The notes under the pieces were generated by a model. The model was not told the origin of the DNA. It saw only the letters and a program-made list of their open reading frames with translations, and did not search any database. Shown here piece by piece: positions 42,325 through 52,173 of a stretch of DNA of 64,000 nucleotides. The stretch is from contig CANLAE010000002.1 of NCBI GenBank assembly GCA_947488765.1, positions 140,957 through 204,956 on the forward strand. The letters are read 5' to 3'. The number at the start of each line of letters is the position of its first letter. Within the stretch, counting starts at the first letter, position 1. The DNA is from Chitinophagaceae bacterium. GTDB lineage: Bacteria > Bacteroidota > Bacteroidia > Chitinophagales > Chitinophagaceae. Both the position numbers and the translations under genes were made by a program.

Positions 42325-42841
42325 CATCAACAGTATTTATCAATACAATTCTTTCTTTCCATTTTTCATATAGAAACCCTTCTGACTGCATCATTTCCAG
42401 ATGTGCAATCAATGGGTCGTAATACCCTTCAATATTTAGTAGTATCACTTTTTTCTCATGAATTTTTAAATTATTCCAAGTAATAATTTCAAACATTTCA
42501 TCTAATGTGCCATAACCGCCAGGCATTACTATTGCTGCATCACAGAGTTCATACATCATTTTTTTTCTGATATGCATATCTTCTACAACACGCAATTCAG
42601 TTATATTTTTATGTTGTTGTTCCCATGCCACTAATATCTCGGGAATTACACCAATTACTATACCGTTGTGTTGCATTACACTATCAGCAATAGCCCCCAT
42701 GATGCCCACACTACCGCCACCATAAATCAATGAAATATTTTTAGTTGCAAGAACTTTACCCAAATCCTTAGCAGCTTCCATAAAAGCAGGATTTTTCCCT
42801 GTTTTACTACCACAAAAAACAGCAACAGATTGTATATGCAT
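42308..42841 (-). CDS. LOG family protein (cytokinin-activating phosphoribohydrolase-like)
   Basis: 177 residues, a Rossmann-fold protein with the LOG signature PGGYGTLDEMFEIITW and GGGSVGIMGAIADSV. LOG proteins release the free base from nucleoside 5'-monophosphates. In bacteria the substrate may simply be AMP or similar, so 'cytokinin' is only the family's historical label. It is divergent from the sodium symporter gene and overlaps the barrel protein gene at the 3' end. Confidence 0.9.
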   Translation of the reverse strand: MHIQSVAVFCGSKTGKNPAFMEAAKDLGKVLATKNISLIYGGGSVGIMGAIADSVMQHNGIVIGVIPEILVAWEQQHKNITELRVVEDMHIRKKMMYELCDAAIVMPGGYGTLDEMFEIITWNNLKIHEKKVILLNIEGYYDPLIAHLEMMQSEGFLYEKWKERIVLINTVDAIFSF

Positions 42842-42919
42842 AATCGTAATTTCTTCAACAATATTAATCTATATTGTCTCAATTTTTACTTTACTGATGC
42901 ACCTTATTTTAAAATAAAT

Positions 42920-42927
42920 TATCTTTC
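42920..42927 (+). promoter_or_regulatory. Near-consensus -7 element for the sodium symporter gene
   Basis: TATCTTTC differs from TAnnTTTG in the last base and lies 26 bp before ATG 42953. It argues against the longer open frame starting at 42830. Confidence 0.45.
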
Positions 42928-42952
42928 CGCCAATCATTCAATCAATGCCTAT

Positions 42953-44476
42953 ATGAACCCAACCTTAATGCTTTCTTTTGTAAGTGCTTACTTTTTAATC
43001 TTATTAGTAGTTGCGTGGTACACCGGAAAAAATGCAACAAACGAATCTTTTTTCATTGGCAATAAAAACAGTAACTGGATGCTTGTTGCATTTGGTATGA
43101 TTGGTACAAGCCTTAGTGGGGTAACATTTGTGAGTGTTCCGGGAAATGTAGGCGATTATGCAAGTACCGGATTTAAAGGATTTGCCTACATGCAAGTTAC
43201 GATTGGATATTTGATAGGATATGCAACGATTGCATTTGTATTATTACCCTTGTATTACAGACTTAACCTTACTTCAATATATCATTATTTAGAACAACGT
43301 TTTGGAAGAGTAGCATACAAAACAGGCTCATTGTTTTTCATTATCAGTCGAACTGTTGGCGCAACAGCAAGATTGTACCTGGTGATTAATGTTTTACAAT
43401 TTTTTATATTAGATAAAATGGGCGTACCCTTTGTAGTAACTGCTGCTATTATATTGTTGATGATTTTATTGTACACTTTTGAAGGCGGGGTAAAAACAAT
43501 TGTTTACACTGATACACTTCAAACATCATTGATGATATTGGGATTGATTGTTTGTGTGGTATATATATTGAATCACCTAAACTTAGGAGCAGGAGAAGCC
43601 TTATCCATCATGAAAGAAAAGGGTTATTTAAATATTTTTAACACAGATATAAATAGCAAAGGTTTTTTTCTGAAACAAATAATTGGCGGAGCTTTTATTA
43701 CGATTGCAATGACAGGACTTGACCAGGAAATGATGCAAAAAAATATCAGTGTAAAAAGATTGGGCGACTCACAAAAAAATGTGATTACATTATCTGTTAT
43801 TTTAGTTGCAGTGCTGTTTTTGTTTTTAGTGTTAGGCGGTTTATTATATCTCTACAGTACCAGTAACGGCGCTGCATACAGCGTAAATGCAATTACTGGA
43901 AAACATGAATTATTATTGCAAGGCACCAATATCATCGGAGACAAAGTTTTCCCTACGGTGGCGCTGAATTATTTGCCAACAGGTATTGGAATCATTTTTA
44001 TTATCGCATTAATATCTGCATTATTTCCATCGGCTGATGGTGCATTAACTGCATTGACTTCTTCATTTTGTATAGACATTTTAGGACTTAGAGAACGTAC
44101 AGATTTTGATGAAAAGAAAAAGAAAAGAGTAAGGCTGATAGTTCATTTTTCTTTTGCTATTATTTTTCTGTTTTGCATTATGGTATTTTATAAATTAAAT
44201 GACAACAGTATTATTGATAAAATATTAGAACTCGCCGGATATACTTACGGACCACTTCTTGGTTTATTTACTTTCGGAATATTTACAAAGAGAATATTAT
44301 CCAACAATATCTGGATTACAGTAATTTGCTTAATTGCGCCTATACTATCATATATTCTAAGTATGAATGCAAAAGTGTGGTTCAATGGATATCAAATTGG
44401 AATTGAATTACTCATCATAAATGGTTTGTTTACATTCCTTGGTTTACTTTTTATTTCGAAAAAAAACAAAATATAA
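42953..44476 (+). CDS. Sodium:solute symporter (SSS family)
   Basis: 507 residues from ATG 42953; the 41-codon upstream extension has no symporter homology and runs over the promoter. About 13 hydrophobic helices are visible. LSFVSAYFLILLVVAWYTG opens the fold, and GTSLSGVTFVSVPG in helix 2 and TGLDQEMMQKNISVK near helix 7 are SSS signatures (the latter before the sodium-site helix). It imports a solute with sodium; sugar, sialic acid, proline or another substrate cannot be told. No catabolic gene is adjacent. Confidence 0.9.
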   Translation: MNPTLMLSFVSAYFLILLVVAWYTGKNATNESFFIGNKNSNWMLVAFGMIGTSLSGVTFVSVPGNVGDYASTGFKGFAYMQVTIGYLIGYATIAFVLLPLYYRLNLTSIYHYLEQRFGRVAYKTGSLFFIISRTVGATARLYLVINVLQFFILDKMGVPFVVTAAIILLMILLYTFEGGVKTIVYTDTLQTSLMILGLIVCVVYILNHLNLGAGEALSIMKEKGYLNIFNTDINSKGFFLKQIIGGAFITIAMTGLDQEMMQKNISVKRLGDSQKNVITLSVILVAVLFLFLVLGGLLYLYSTSNGAAYSVNAITGKHELLLQGTNIIGDKVFPTVALNYLPTGIGIIFIIALISALFPSADGALTALTSSFCIDILGLRERTDFDEKKKKRVRLIVHFSFAIIFLFCIMVFYKLNDNSIIDKILELAGYTYGPLLGLFTFGIFTKRILSNNIWITVICLIAPILSYILSMNAKVWFNGYQIGIELLIINGLFTFLGLLFISKKNKI

Positions 44477-44522
44477 ATTCGTTCGCACGTTTTGTTGAGC
44501 CATAAAAACGCATAAAGAAACT

Positions 44523-45158
44523 ATGGAATTTATTCACCCATCAGCAGAAAAATATGTCGCTGCATTTTCTTCGCAAGAAAATGAATTGTTGCAGGAAATC
44601 AATAAGCAAACCCAAGAACATGCTCATGCACACATGTTGAGTGGTCAAGTACAGGGTAATTTTTTAACATTGTTAAGTATTTTAATTAAGCCAAAATACA
44701 TTTTAGAAATTGGTACATTTACCGGATATAGTGCCCTGTGTTTAGCCACAGGATTGCGTTCTGACGGAGAACTACATACAATAGAAATCAGAAATGAAGA
44801 TGCATTAATTGCTTCAGAAAACTTTAAGAAATCAAAACAAGCCAATCAGTTAAATTTGCATATTGGTAATGCATTGGAAATTATTCCAGGTTTACCTTAT
44901 CAATGGGACCTTGTTTTTATTGATGCCGATAAAGTAGCATACATTGATTATTATGAAATCATTGTTCCAAAACTTAATACTGGAGCAGTTATTATTGCAG
45001 ACAATGTGTTGTTTCATGGGCAAGTTTTAGAAGCAACAATTAAAGGTAAAAATGCTTTAGCTATTCATGCTTTCAATGAGCATGTTGCAAATGACAACAG
45101 AACAGAACAAGTATTATTAACCATACGTGATGGTTTATCTATAATAAGAAAGAAATGA
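44523..45158 (+). CDS. SAM-dependent O-methyltransferase (class I, CCoAOMT-like)
   Basis: 211 residues, cytoplasmic. SAM motif I LEIGTFTGYSALCLATGL, an acidic strand ELHTIEIRNED, and the metal-site Asp in FIDADKVAYIDYYE with a later DNVLF match the O-methyltransferase family 3 used on catechol-like or small phenolic acceptors. The acceptor is unknown. Its stop overlaps the start of the glucosaminidase gene by 4 bp (ATGA), so the two are co-translated. Confidence 0.9.
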   Translation: MEFIHPSAEKYVAAFSSQENELLQEINKQTQEHAHAHMLSGQVQGNFLTLLSILIKPKYILEIGTFTGYSALCLATGLRSDGELHTIEIRNEDALIASENFKKSKQANQLNLHIGNALEIIPGLPYQWDLVFIDADKVAYIDYYEIIVPKLNTGAVIIADNVLFHGQVLEATIKGKNALAIHAFNEHVANDNRTEQVLLTIRDGLSIIRKK

Positions 45159-46237
45159 TAAAAAAAATTCAAATAGTATGCATCTTCATTTTTTGCAGCA
45201 TAGCTATTTTTGCTCAGCAAGAAAAAGCAACGGCTTATATCAACTTATACAAAGATGTAGCTATTGCTGAAATGCAAAGAAGTGGTGTACCCGCTGCTAT
45301 TACATTGGCGCAGGGAATGCTTGAAAGTGGCTATGGAGAAAGTGAACTATGTAAAAAAAGCAATAACCATTTTGGAATAAAATGTAAAGAAGAATGGGTA
45401 GGCGATAAAGTTTACCATGATGATGATAGCAAGCAAGAATGTTTCAGGGCTTATCCATCTGCATCAGAAAGTTACAAAGACCACTCAAATTTTTTAAAGA
45501 GCCGACCTTGGTATGGATTTTTATTTAAGTTAGATCCAGCCGATTATGAAGGATGGGCAACCGGATTAAAAAAAGCAGGTTATGCTACAGAAAAAGATTA
45601 TGCTAATCGTCTGATTAAAATTATCAATGATTTCAATCTGCAACAATTTTCAATTTCTTCTAGTGCATCTACAAAAAAAACTGATGAGCCTCCTGTAAAA
45701 AATAATAGCAATGAAATACCCAAATCCGATGTAGCTATTGCTATAGTTGATTATCCTGCAATTGCAACAGCTAAAAAAGATACTATAATTGCTGTTGAAA
45801 AAGAAGAACCTACTGATACAATGATTGCAATAGTTGAAGCTCAAATAGTTGATACGGTTGTTCAGAAAAAAAGCAAATATGTAGACGGTATTTTTACCAT
45901 CAATCATTCTAAAGTGTTTTATGCTAAAGAAGGAACCTCATTACTCTCCATTGCGAATAAATATGGCATTACTCTAAGCAAACTGCTTTCATTTAATGAT
46001 ATGAAGGAAATTGATATTCTTAATTCAGATACGTTAATTTTCATAGAACCAAAACTTAAAAAAGGAGGATCTGATTTTCATGTTGTAAATGAAGATGAAA
46101 CCTTACAAAATATCAGCCAGACAGAAGGAGTTCAACTAAGTAGTCTTTTACAATATAATGCACTGAAATTAAGCATTGTACTAAAAAAAGATGAAAAAAT
46201 ATATCTTCGTCCACGAACTACAAAAAGTTCTAAATAA
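45155..46237 (+). CDS. Exported glucosaminidase with LysM domains
   Basis: 360 residues with a signal peptide (1-20, ending AQQEK). The N-terminal FlgJ/LytG-type glucosaminidase domain (~25-165) contains the catalytic Glu in LAQGMLESGYGESELCKKS and the conserved NNHFGIKC. An acidic linker (~170-235) is followed by two LysM peptidoglycan-binding modules: VFYAKEGTSLLSIANKYGI (~257) and FHVVNEDETLQNISQTEGV (~308). It cuts the glycan strands of peptidoglycan in cell-wall turnover. It overlaps the methyltransferase gene by 4 bp, a coupling that looks structural rather than functional. Confidence 0.92.
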   Translation: MIKKIQIVCIFIFCSIAIFAQQEKATAYINLYKDVAIAEMQRSGVPAAITLAQGMLESGYGESELCKKSNNHFGIKCKEEWVGDKVYHDDDSKQECFRAYPSASESYKDHSNFLKSRPWYGFLFKLDPADYEGWATGLKKAGYATEKDYANRLIKIINDFNLQQFSISSSASTKKTDEPPVKNNSNEIPKSDVAIAIVDYPAIATAKKDTIIAVEKEEPTDTMIAIVEAQIVDTVVQKKSKYVDGIFTINHSKVFYAKEGTSLLSIANKYGITLSKLLSFNDMKEIDILNSDTLIFIEPKLKKGGSDFHVVNEDETLQNISQTEGVQLSSLLQYNALKLSIVLKKDEKIYLRPRTTKSSK

Positions 46238-46260
46238 TTTCAAACACATTATACCAACCT

Positions 46261-46797
46261 ATGTCTACTATAAAAATTAAGGATAAACAATTTGTACCCT
46301 TCATTTCAGAAATTGCAATTGAAGAAAAAATAAAAGAACTAGCAGCACAATTAAAAACAGATTATGAAGGTAAGAGACCACTTCTCATTGCGATTTTGAA
46401 TGGATCGTTCATGTTTGCATCAGATTTATTTAAAGAACTAAAATTCGAAGCAGAAATTTCCTTTATCAAACTTGCCTCTTACAAAGGAACAAAGAGCACA
46501 GGACATGTAGTTACAGCAATTGGCTTAGATGCAGATATTACGGAACGTCATGTAATTATTTTGGAAGATATTATTGATACCGGCAAAACATTACATTCCT
46601 TTTTACCTCAATTACAACACCAACAACCCGCTTCATTAAAGGTTGCTGTATTATTAGACAAACCCGAACCCCGCCAATTTGAAGTACCAATAGCCTATAA
46701 ATGTTTTACTATCGAAAATAAATTTGTGGTTGGATATGGACTTGATTATGATGGATTGGGAAGAAACATCAGTTCTATTTATCAACTAGAAATGTAA
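46261..46797 (+). CDS. hpt: Hypoxanthine phosphoribosyltransferase
   Basis: 178 residues. It joins hypoxanthine (and often guanine) with PRPP to IMP or GMP in purine salvage. The PRPP-binding loop is VIILEDIIDTGKTLHSF. Other family points are ILNGSFMFASDLFKEL near the N-terminus and KFVVGYGLDYDGLGRN at the C-terminus. It lies 23 bp after the glucosaminidase gene. Confidence 0.94.
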   Translation: MSTIKIKDKQFVPFISEIAIEEKIKELAAQLKTDYEGKRPLLIAILNGSFMFASDLFKELKFEAEISFIKLASYKGTKSTGHVVTAIGLDADITERHVIILEDIIDTGKTLHSFLPQLQHQQPASLKVAVLLDKPEPRQFEVPIAYKCFTIENKFVVGYGLDYDGLGRNISSIYQLEM

Positions 46798-46877
46798 GTT
46801 CAGCAGAAAATATAATTATAGCAGAAAATAATTGTGTAATTTGTTTACTAAATTGTGATGAAAACGATTGCTATAAG

Positions 46878-48638
46878 ATGAAACAGCTATTAATTGTATT
46901 TCTTTTTTGCATCTTTTTTTCAACATCCTTTTGCCAGTATTATTTGCGTGGTGAAATTAAAGATGTAAAAGGCAAACTATTGCCGGGTGTGAAAATCAAT
47001 CTTTTTTCGAAAGGAAATTTTTCTTATGCAAGTGGCAGCAGCGGTTCATTTGGCATTCCAACAAATTCAGCTATAGACACTATCACACTTACACTCGAAG
47101 GTTTTGAAATATTAAAGCAGTCGGTCGATTCAAAAATATCTCAAAGTTTTATTTTGAAGCCATTGCCTGCTACAGCAAGTTTGATGAGAAATAAATTAAC
47201 CTCATTAACCAAAAACTTATCCAAAGAACAGGCCTACTCTTTTTCGGCACAGGGCGAAAGCTACAGCAGCTTGGTTGAGAACAGTTTTATACCTGCAAAA
47301 TTATATCCCCAAACAGGTTTTTCATTAAATATAGACAGAGCATCATATAGTAATGCAAGACGCTTTTTAAACAACGAAACCAATGTCCCACCCTATGCTG
47401 TGAGAATAGAAGAAATGCTTAATTACTTTAGTTTTAAAAGTTCAAAAGAGAATAGTTCAGAAAAAAACTTCAGTTGTAACACTTACATTACCGATTGTCC
47501 TTGGAACAAAACCAATCAATTATTATTTGTGAATCTGAATGCTCCAAAGTTAAATTTAGATAGCGTTCCACCAAGCAATCTTGTTTTTTTAATTGACATT
47601 TCAGGTAGCATGGATAAACCAAACCGTTTACCATTATTACAAAGTGCTTTTAAAATGCTTGCAGATAATTTAAGAGAAAGAGACACAGTAGCAATTGTAG
47701 TTTATGGAGGTGGTGTAGCAAGAATATTAAATCCAACAAGTGGCGCTGAAAAAGAAGTTATCAATAAAATTATTGATTCACTTACAGCATCGGGAGACAC
47801 ACCAGGCGAAGGCGCAATAGAAAGTGCTTACAGAAGTGCAAGAGAAACATTTATTAAAGGAGGCAACAACAGAGTAATTCTTGCAACAGACGGTGATTTT
47901 AATGTAGGGCAAACATCAGAAAAAGCATTGGAACAACTTATTATTCAGCAGCGGCAATACGGTATTTATCTCACTTGTTTGGGTGTGGGTATGGGTAATT
48001 ATAAAGACAGTAAACTAGAAACACTGGCAAAAAAAGGAAATGGCAATTTTGCCTACTTAGACAACACAAATGAAGCACAAAAAGTATTGGTAACTGAATT
48101 TACTAAAACACTTTATTCAGTTGCAAATGATGCATCTTTAAGCATTACTTTCAACAGTGATCTTGTTAGAGAGCACAGGTTGATTGGGTTTGATAATAAA
48201 AAAACATCTATTGAAGACAGTACAAGTGAACTAGAGGGTGGTGAAGTTGGAAGTGGGCATTCCATAATGGCAATTTTTGAATATTCTCCACAAGAAAATG
48301 TAAACGTAACTTCATCTACATTAGGAAAAATTAATTTACAATACAAAGCTCCAAAAGAAACATCAACCACCTATCAAAAATTTGATATTCCAAATCAATT
48401 GATTTCGCTTAATTCAAGCGACTCTACATTAAGATTTGCAACAGCAGTTACAATGTTCGGCGCATTATTAAAACAATCTAAGTACGCTAAAAATTTCAGT
48501 TTTACAGATACTTATAAATTGGCATTAAGTGCTGCTAAGAAAAATGATTACGCACAACAGGAATTTTTGCAACTCTTACAAAAAGCGAATAAAATATACA
48601 ACCCCAGAAAAAGGAAAAGAGGAAGAGATAACAATTAA
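46878..48638 (+). CDS. YfbK-like von Willebrand factor A protein
   Basis: 586 residues with a signal peptide (MKQLLIVFLFCIFFSTSF). Residues ~20-90 are a CarboxypepD_reg-like Ig module (LRGEIKDVKGKLLPGVKINL). A conserved entry YPQTGFSLNIDRASYSNARR (~152) leads to a vWA domain with an intact MIDAS, VFLIDISGSMDKP (~234), and later TGDGD-type loops (LATDGDFNVGQ). The C-terminal part matches the DUF3520 region of YfbK proteins, ending in a Lys/Arg-rich tail. These are exported or surface metal-dependent binding proteins of unknown ligand. Confidence 0.88.
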   Translation: MKQLLIVFLFCIFFSTSFCQYYLRGEIKDVKGKLLPGVKINLFSKGNFSYASGSSGSFGIPTNSAIDTITLTLEGFEILKQSVDSKISQSFILKPLPATASLMRNKLTSLTKNLSKEQAYSFSAQGESYSSLVENSFIPAKLYPQTGFSLNIDRASYSNARRFLNNETNVPPYAVRIEEMLNYFSFKSSKENSSEKNFSCNTYITDCPWNKTNQLLFVNLNAPKLNLDSVPPSNLVFLIDISGSMDKPNRLPLLQSAFKMLADNLRERDTVAIVVYGGGVARILNPTSGAEKEVINKIIDSLTASGDTPGEGAIESAYRSARETFIKGGNNRVILATDGDFNVGQTSEKALEQLIIQQRQYGIYLTCLGVGMGNYKDSKLETLAKKGNGNFAYLDNTNEAQKVLVTEFTKTLYSVANDASLSITFNSDLVREHRLIGFDNKKTSIEDSTSELEGGEVGSGHSIMAIFEYSPQENVNVTSSTLGKINLQYKAPKETSTTYQKFDIPNQLISLNSSDSTLRFATAVTMFGALLKQSKYAKNFSFTDTYKLALSAAKKNDYAQQEFLQLLQKANKIYNPRKRKRGRDNN

Positions 48639-48680
48639 TGTATCTGCTTCCTCTTATGATTAATTTTATTGATTCAGATT

Positions 48681-50036
48681 TTATAAATCATCAATTATCT
48701 TATACTTTGGAACCAATGTTTTCATGATTGTCCAAGCAATTAAATAAGCTACAGCACAAACAGAAAACATTATTGTATACCCAGTTTGCACATGCCCTAA
48801 TGATTTATAATGATCAAATAACGCTCCACCTGATTTTGATATAATCACACCACCTAACCCACCGGCCATCCCACCAATTCCAATTACTGATGCAACTGAT
48901 TTTTTAGGGAACATATCTGAAACAGTAGTAAACAAATTTGCACTCCATGCTTGGTGTGCAGATGCACCTATTCCAATTAAAATTACAGGCACCCAATAAC
49001 TAATATAACCCAATGGTTGCGCTAATAAAACCAATAACGGGAAGAAGGCTATCAATAACATAGCTTTCATTCTTCCATCGTAAGGCTTGTACCCTTTGTT
49101 GATAAAATACATTGGAAAATATCCTCCGCCAATACTACCAAACATAGTCATACTGTATAAAACAGCCAATGGTATGGTAATTTCTGTTTTCAACATACCA
49201 TATTGAGCTTCTAAATATTTAGGTAACCAGAATAAGAAAAACCACCAAACACCATCTGTAAGTAGTTTGCCACACACAAAAGCCCATGTTTGTTTGTATT
49301 TTAATAATTTAACCCAGGAAACTTTTTCTTGTTTTACAACTTCTTCAACAACAACTTCATCTTTATTGATATATTCAAATTCAGCTTTAGATAACCGCTT
49401 TTGTTTTTCAGGTTTTTCATAAAATATCATCCAAAAAATAATCCAAAAAAAACCAATTCCGCCAATGATTAAAAATGCAGATTCCCATCCCCAATGCTTT
49501 GCAATCCAAGGTACAGTTATTGGAGCTAAAATTGCACCTACGTTTGTTCCCGAATTAAAAATACCAGTAGCAAAAGAACGTTCATTTTTTGGAAAATATT
49601 CAGCAGTGGCTTTGATAGCAGCAGGAAAATTCCCGGCTTCTCCAATACCTAGTACAGCTCTTGAAACCATAAAACCAGCAATAGAAATTGGAACTGCCCC
49701 AAGACCAACCCAAACAAATAGATTTGAAACCCCTTGTCCTATACTAACAGAATACGCATGCATGATTGCCCCAAACGACCACACAATAATTGCCCAAATA
49801 AAACCCCATTTTGTCCCTAATTTATCAATGAATCTTCCTGCAAAAAGCATAGATATGGCATATACAAATTGGAATACTGAAGTTATATTCGCATAATCAC
49901 TATTTGTCCAGCCAAATTGTTTGGATAAATCAGGTGCTAATAAACTCAATACCTGTCTATCCAAATAATTAACAGTAGTTGCAAAAAATAAAAGTGAGCA
50001 AATCGTCCAGCGATATTTTCCAATTTTTTCATTCAT
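48681..50036 (-). CDS. MFS transporter (ACS/ExuT-like)
   Basis: 451 residues with 12 membrane helices. The N-terminal WTICSLLFFATTVNYLDRQV and the loop GRFIDKLGTKWGF are typical of the anion:cation symporter branch that takes up hexuronates and related sugar acids. A charged cytoplasmic loop (~200-235) lies between the halves. The substrate is inferred from this branch only. Downstream on the same strand is tpiA's region, but spacing is wide and no uronate catabolic genes are seen. Confidence 0.85.
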   Translation of the reverse strand: MNEKIGKYRWTICSLLFFATTVNYLDRQVLSLLAPDLSKQFGWTNSDYANITSVFQFVYAISMLFAGRFIDKLGTKWGFIWAIIVWSFGAIMHAYSVSIGQGVSNLFVWVGLGAVPISIAGFMVSRAVLGIGEAGNFPAAIKATAEYFPKNERSFATGIFNSGTNVGAILAPITVPWIAKHWGWESAFLIIGGIGFFWIIFWMIFYEKPEKQKRLSKAEFEYINKDEVVVEEVVKQEKVSWVKLLKYKQTWAFVCGKLLTDGVWWFFLFWLPKYLEAQYGMLKTEITIPLAVLYSMTMFGSIGGGYFPMYFINKGYKPYDGRMKAMLLIAFFPLLVLLAQPLGYISYWVPVILIGIGASAHQAWSANLFTTVSDMFPKKSVASVIGIGGMAGGLGGVIISKSGGALFDHYKSLGHVQTGYTIMFSVCAVAYLIAWTIMKTLVPKYKIIDDL

Positions 50037-50180
50037 GGCGTTAGCAGTTTTGTATAATTATTTAGCGGGTCTGAAGATAATTGAAGAATTGATTATGCTA
50101 AAAATTTTTTTTACAGAAAATCAAGTTTTATAAGATTATCTACGAAAACGATATCAGTGTTTCACATTTCCATTCCCTAT

Positions 50181-50942
50181 CTACTTCAAAGCATTCATTA
50201 TTGTAACAAATTCCTCTGCAATCAAAGATGCACCACCCACTAATCCACCATCTACATCGGGTTGTGAAAAAATTTCTACCGCATTATTTCCCTTTACACT
50301 CCCACCATATAAAACAGAGACAACATCAGCAACAGCAGAGCCATATTGAATTTCCAATGTTTTACGAATGTGTTGGTGCATTTCCTGTGCTTGCGCACTG
50401 CTTGCCGTTTTGCCCGTACCTATTGCCCAGATTGGTTCGTAGGCAATTACTACTTTTACAATTTTTGCTGCAGATAAATGAAAAAGAGCATCTTTGAGTT
50501 GTTGTGCAACAAATTCATTTTGATTGTCGGCTTCCCTGATTGCCAATGATTCTCCACAACAAAAAATCGGTGTAACCTCGTATTCCAAAGCAATATTTAT
50601 TTTCTCAGCAAGCATTGCGTTATTTTCATTAAAATATTCTCTACGTTCACTATGTCCTATCAACACATAACTGATGCCCATAGATTGTAACATTTCGGCA
50701 CTAATTTCTCCAGTGTATGCTCCGTAATTTTTGATATAACAATTTTGTGCAGCAACAAACATATTTGCTTGATGAGCTAATTTTTGTTTTGCCAATAATA
50801 AATATGGTGCGGGAACAGCAATAACTGCAATTTTATTTGATGTATTAAAATCAGTAACTGCCGACAACTTGTTTAATAAATCTTCTGCTTGTTGCAAAGT
50901 GCAATTCATTTTCCAGTTTGCTGCAGCTATTTGTGTACGCAT
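50181..50942 (-). CDS. tpiA: Triosephosphate isomerase
   Basis: 253 residues. It interconverts dihydroxyacetone phosphate and glyceraldehyde-3-phosphate in glycolysis. The active-site residues are all visible: the Lys in AAANWKMNC-like AANWKMNCTL, His in VLIGHSERREYF, the catalytic Glu in VIAYEPIWAIGTGKTA, and the phosphate loop YGGSVKGNNA. Its length is standard for the family. It is 37 bp downstream of the GlmU-like gene on the same strand. Confidence 0.97.
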   Translation of the reverse strand: MRTQIAAANWKMNCTLQQAEDLLNKLSAVTDFNTSNKIAVIAVPAPYLLLAKQKLAHQANMFVAAQNCYIKNYGAYTGEISAEMLQSMGISYVLIGHSERREYFNENNAMLAEKINIALEYEVTPIFCCGESLAIREADNQNEFVAQQLKDALFHLSAAKIVKVVIAYEPIWAIGTGKTASSAQAQEMHQHIRKTLEIQYGSAVADVVSVLYGGSVKGNNAVEIFSQPDVDGGLVGGASLIAEEFVTIMNALK

Positions 50943-50979
50943 GATCTATAATTTATTTAATGATTTGATACTATACTAA

Positions 50980-52137
50980 TTAGGCGGTTTTTTCAAAGAT
51001 AGCCTTCAGCATTTTTATTTCAAATTCCGATAAAGTTGCGCCTTTTAATCGCTTCCAGTTTTGAATGTGTTGTATTGCTTTATCAAAAGAATAAGGAGTA
51101 TTTCCCCATGAAAAATGCGGAATGAATTTTGGCAATAACCCTGCACCAAAAATATTGCAGCAAACTCCAAAAACGCTGCCTGTATTAATTGATGAATTGA
51201 TTGCTACTCTTGTATAATCTCCCATCATCACACCACATTTCATTCCAGCATCTTCAAAACGCTGTGAGGTTTGATTCCAAAGGGTTACAGCACCTGCGGT
51301 ATTTTTAATATTGCTATTGCTTGTCCCTGCCCCAATGTTGCACCATTCACCAATCACACTGTCTCCCAAATAGCCATCATGTGCTTTATTGCTGTTATCA
51401 CTTATAATAGAATTTTTTATTTCTCCCCCGGCTACAACATTTTTTCCTAAAGTTGTTGCCCCATAAATTTTTGTTCCCATTTTTACTACAGCATTTTCAC
51501 ACATTGCAAATGGACCTCTAATAATGCTGCCTTCCATTATTGTAGTATTTTTCCCAATATAAATTGATCCGGTACTTGCATTTAAAATTGCATGTTGCAC
51601 ATTAGCCCCAGCTTCAATAAAAATATTTTCAGGATGAATAACCTTATTGCTTGTATCTATTGTTTGAGAAATTCTATTATGAGTAATTAATGTAAAATCA
51701 TTCTGAATAAATGATTCGTTTTGTACAAACAATTGTTGTGGATTTTTTAATCTTTCAACATGACTTATCTGTTGTGTTTTTTTGAAAAAATTATTGTAAT
51801 TATTTATATCAAAAAAACTGTCAGTTATTAATACATTTCCTGCTATCAAACCTACTTCATCAACAATTGCTTCAAAAGGCTGTAATGACTGTATTTGCTG
51901 TATTAATTGAGTAGTTGGAATAACAGAAGCATCTATCCAAATTTGTTCATTATCTGCAACTGTTGGATACAAATCTTGCAAATAATTTGCTGTTTGAATG
52001 TAGACCGTTTGCCCAAGCAACATTTGCCATCTTTCCTGAATAGTGCATATACCAAAACGCAATGCAGCAATTGCTTTTGTTGCAGTGAATGGGAAAAAAT
52101 TTTCCCGATTGTGAGCGTCGAATAATACAATTGCCAT
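50980..52137 (-). CDS. GlmU-family putative sugar-phosphate nucleotidyl/acetyltransferase
   Basis: 385 residues. The N-terminal part (MAIVLFDAHNRENFFPFT) lacks the classical GlmU nucleotide loop, and the C-terminal half is a left-handed beta-helix with hexapeptide repeats (AGANVQHAILN, IYIGKNTTIMEGSII, IGAGTSNSNIKNTAG). This fits the alternative bacterial GlmU-like family (TIGR03991) found in Bacteroidota in place of, or beside, true GlmU. It is thought to make UDP-GlcNAc or a related activated sugar for the envelope. It sits between tpiA and the isoprenoid-like gene on the same strand. Confidence 0.85.
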   Translation of the reverse strand: MAIVLFDAHNRENFFPFTATKAIAALRFGICTIQERWQMLLGQTVYIQTANYLQDLYPTVADNEQIWIDASVIPTTQLIQQIQSLQPFEAIVDEVGLIAGNVLITDSFFDINNYNNFFKKTQQISHVERLKNPQQLFVQNESFIQNDFTLITHNRISQTIDTSNKVIHPENIFIEAGANVQHAILNASTGSIYIGKNTTIMEGSIIRGPFAMCENAVVKMGTKIYGATTLGKNVVAGGEIKNSIISDNSNKAHDGYLGDSVIGEWCNIGAGTSNSNIKNTAGAVTLWNQTSQRFEDAGMKCGVMMGDYTRVAINSSINTGSVFGVCCNIFGAGLLPKFIPHFSWGNTPYSFDKAIQHIQNWKRLKGATLSEFEIKMLKAIFEKTA

Positions 52138-52173
52138 AGTTGTAAAAATCTAAAATTAAGCAAAGAAAAATTG

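Noticed and set aside
42830..42952. A 41-residue N-terminal extension of the sodium symporter
   Set aside because: It has no resemblance to the family, overlaps the near-consensus -7 element and the start of the divergent LOG gene. ATG 42953 fits the family start.
48616..48657. Inverted repeat between the vWA gene and the MFS gene as a terminator
   Set aside because: AAGAGGAAG and CTTCCTCTT can pair, but the left arm is inside the coding end of the vWA gene and no T run follows, so support is weak.
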